Positions 23,231 through 24,395 of a stretch of DNA of 24,395 nucleotides are shown piece after piece (the stretch's first letter is position 1; the number at the start of each line of letters is the position of its first letter). The stretch is from Caldithrix sp964468415 (lineage in GTDB: Bacteria > Calditrichota > Calditrichia > Calditrichales > Calditrichaceae). Under the pieces are notes generated by a model. That model made no database searches, was not told the origin of the DNA, and saw only the letters and a list, made by a program, of their open reading frames with translations. A program made the position numbers and the translations under genes. The stretch is taken from NCBI GenBank assembly GCA_964468415.1, contig CAYXUS010000122.1:1-24395 (forward strand). Direction: 5' to 3'.

Positions 23231-24395
23231 ATGCCGAAAGTTGTCGGACAAATTTCTTTACCGGGTGACAAATCGATTAGCCACAGAGCAGCCCTGTTTT
23301 CTGCCATTCGTTCCGGTGTTTCTACCTTTCGAAATTTTAATTTTAATCGGGATTGCAGTGCCACGCTTTCGTGTTTGAGGCAATTGGGCGTTGAACATGC
23401 TTTTGACGGACGCGAATTGCGCATTTCGGGCAAACCTTTGGAAAAATGGCAAGCGCCCGAAGATGCTTTGAATGCTCAGAATTCCGGGACAACTTCCCGC
23501 TTAATAAGCGGTTTGCTCATTCATTTGCCGTTCGAAACCCGCCTGCTGGGTGATGCCTCGCTGTCGCGGCGTCCCATGCAACGCATTATCGAACCGTTGC
23601 AAAAGATGGGAGGAAACATCGAAGCGACGGACGGGCATTTGCCGCTGAATTTTTACCCTGCTTCCCAAATTCATGGAATTGAGTACCCGCTGCCGGTAGC
23701 CAGTGCTCAGGTGAAATCGGCGGTTCTGTTAGCCGGATTGTTTGCGGAAGGTCAGACGGTGGTGGTGGAAAAAACACCCACGCGCGATCACACCGAGCGG
23801 TTGCTCCGCTTGCCGGTAGAAGAGGACGCGCAGGGGCATAAGCGTATTTACAGTTCTCCGCAAATGGAAATTCCCGATATTTCCATGACCATTCCCGGTG
23901 ATTTTTCCTCGGCGGCGTTTTTTATTGTCGCGGCGCTCATTTTGCCCGGTTCCGATTTGCGCATTCAAAACGTATCGCTGAATCCGACCCGCACCGGTTT
24001 ACTGGATGTACTCCGGAAAATGGGAGTGCAGGTGGAAATTCGTGTGACGCAAAAAACTCCGGAACCAATGGGCGAAATACGCATTGTCCATCAGAATTTC
24101 AAGAACATTACCATTCCACCGGAACTCATTCCCAATATTATCGACGAAATTCCTGTTTTAAGCATTCTGGCCACGGCCGGTCAGGGAGTGCTGGAAGTGC
24201 GCAATGCCCGGGAATTGCGCGTTAAAGAATCGGATCGGATTCGGGCAATTGTGGGAAATTTGCGCAATGTGGGTGTGCGCATCGAAGAGCTGGAAGACGG
24301 CTTTATTCTGGAAGGGCCGCAATCGTTAAAAAGCGGACGTGTAACAACCTACGGTGATCACCGCATTGCCATGTCGTTTGCCGTGGGCAGGCTGG
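23231..24395 (+). CDS. aroA: 3-phosphoshikimate 1-carboxyvinyltransferase (EPSP synthase), 3' end outside window
   Basis: The frame is open to the end of the window (388 codons), so about 30-40 residues are missing. Transfers enolpyruvyl from PEP to shikimate-3-phosphate in aromatic amino-acid synthesis, in the cytoplasm. Signatures: LPGDKSISHRAALF (10-23), NSGTTSRLISGLL, GDASLSRRPMQRIIEPLQKM, the SAQVKSAVLLAGLF loop, TRDHTERLL, PGDFSSAAFFIVAAL, NARELRVKESDRI and GDHRIAMSFAVG. The domain after TRDHTERLL is somewhat shortened. A CGGAG ribosome site lies about 11 nt upstream. It has its own candidate promoter behind the uppS terminator, so it is likely transcribed separately from uppS. Confidence 0.95.
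   Translation, partial: MPKVVGQISLPGDKSISHRAALFSAIRSGVSTFRNFNFNRDCSATLSCLRQLGVEHAFDGRELRISGKPLEKWQAPEDALNAQNSGTTSRLISGLLIHLPFETRLLGDASLSRRPMQRIIEPLQKMGGNIEATDGHLPLNFYPASQIHGIEYPLPVASAQVKSAVLLAGLFAEGQTVVVEKTPTRDHTERLLRLPVEEDAQGHKRIYSSPQMEIPDISMTIPGDFSSAAFFIVAALILPGSDLRIQNVSLNPTRTGLLDVLRKMGVQVEIRVTQKTPEPMGEIRIVHQNFKNITIPPELIPNIIDEIPVLSILATAGQGVLEVRNARELRVKESDRIRAIVGNLRNVGVRIEELEDGFILEGPQSLKSGRVTTYGDHRIAMSFAVGRL

Noticed and set aside
1..24395. tRNA, rRNA or known riboswitch
   Set aside because: No cloverleaf, rRNA segment or riboswitch core could be recognised by eye in the intergenic regions.

Overview
The window looks like a stretch of a free-living, probably thermophilic or anaerobic bacterium of the FCB (Bacteroidota/Calditrichota/Ignavibacteria-like) sort. 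This rests on one promoter-like sequence matching the Bacteroidota consensus upstream of aroA, on weak or A/T-rich leaders, on a DUF4143 ATPase, a superoxide reductase and large multi-PAS kinases. It is an inference; no rRNA or other phylogenetic marker is present. Coding density is high, with several convergent gene pairs that nearly or actually overlap.

Layout. 1-1111: the 3' end of an NhaA Na+/H+ antiporter converges on a Tat-exported superoxide-reductase-like protein, with a shared bidirectional terminator. 1396-2937: an ALDH7-family aldehyde dehydrogenase with its own terminator. About 3000-4850: a single DUF4143 AAA ATPase gene, preceded by a large A/T-rich palindrome and bracketed by two ~75-bp near-identical, hairpin-rich direct repeats. 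5058-7705: a compact three-gene operon of archaeal-type HMG-CoA synthase, thiolase and DUF35 zinc-ribbon/OB protein, the order known from the archaeal complex that channels acetyl-CoA to HMG-CoA. 7706-8186: mostly non-coding, with one possible 57-codon ORF. 8187-10571: RmlB (dTDP-glucose 4,6-dehydratase), a terminator, then a membrane-anchored NodB-type polysaccharide deacetylase with an unusual N-terminal zinc-finger module.

10568-15999 (minus strand): two large sensor kinases in one operon. A CHASE-like/PAS/HisKA_2 membrane kinase is followed after 11 nt by a hybrid kinase with receiver domains at both ends, which suggests a phosphorelay. 16216-17817: a secreted DUF3108 protein convergent with a membrane-associated left-handed beta-helix (hexapeptide) transferase. 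18176-19377: a GNAT acetyltransferase and a Nudix hydrolase in tandem, convergent with a 908-residue protein that fuses an OmpR-type winged helix, a STAND-type ATPase and a polytopic C-terminal membrane domain. Its divergent intergenic region with uppS carries a perfect 13-bp inverted repeat. 22337-24395: isoprenyl (undecaprenyl diphosphate) synthase, a strong terminator, then aroA, cut off by the window end.

Themes: isoprenoid and envelope metabolism (HMG-CoA synthase trio, UppS, RmlB, deacetylase, transferase) plus membrane-linked signalling (two kinases and the winged-helix/STAND/membrane protein). The least explained parts are the repeat-bracketed DUF4143 cassette and the winged-helix/STAND/membrane regulator.
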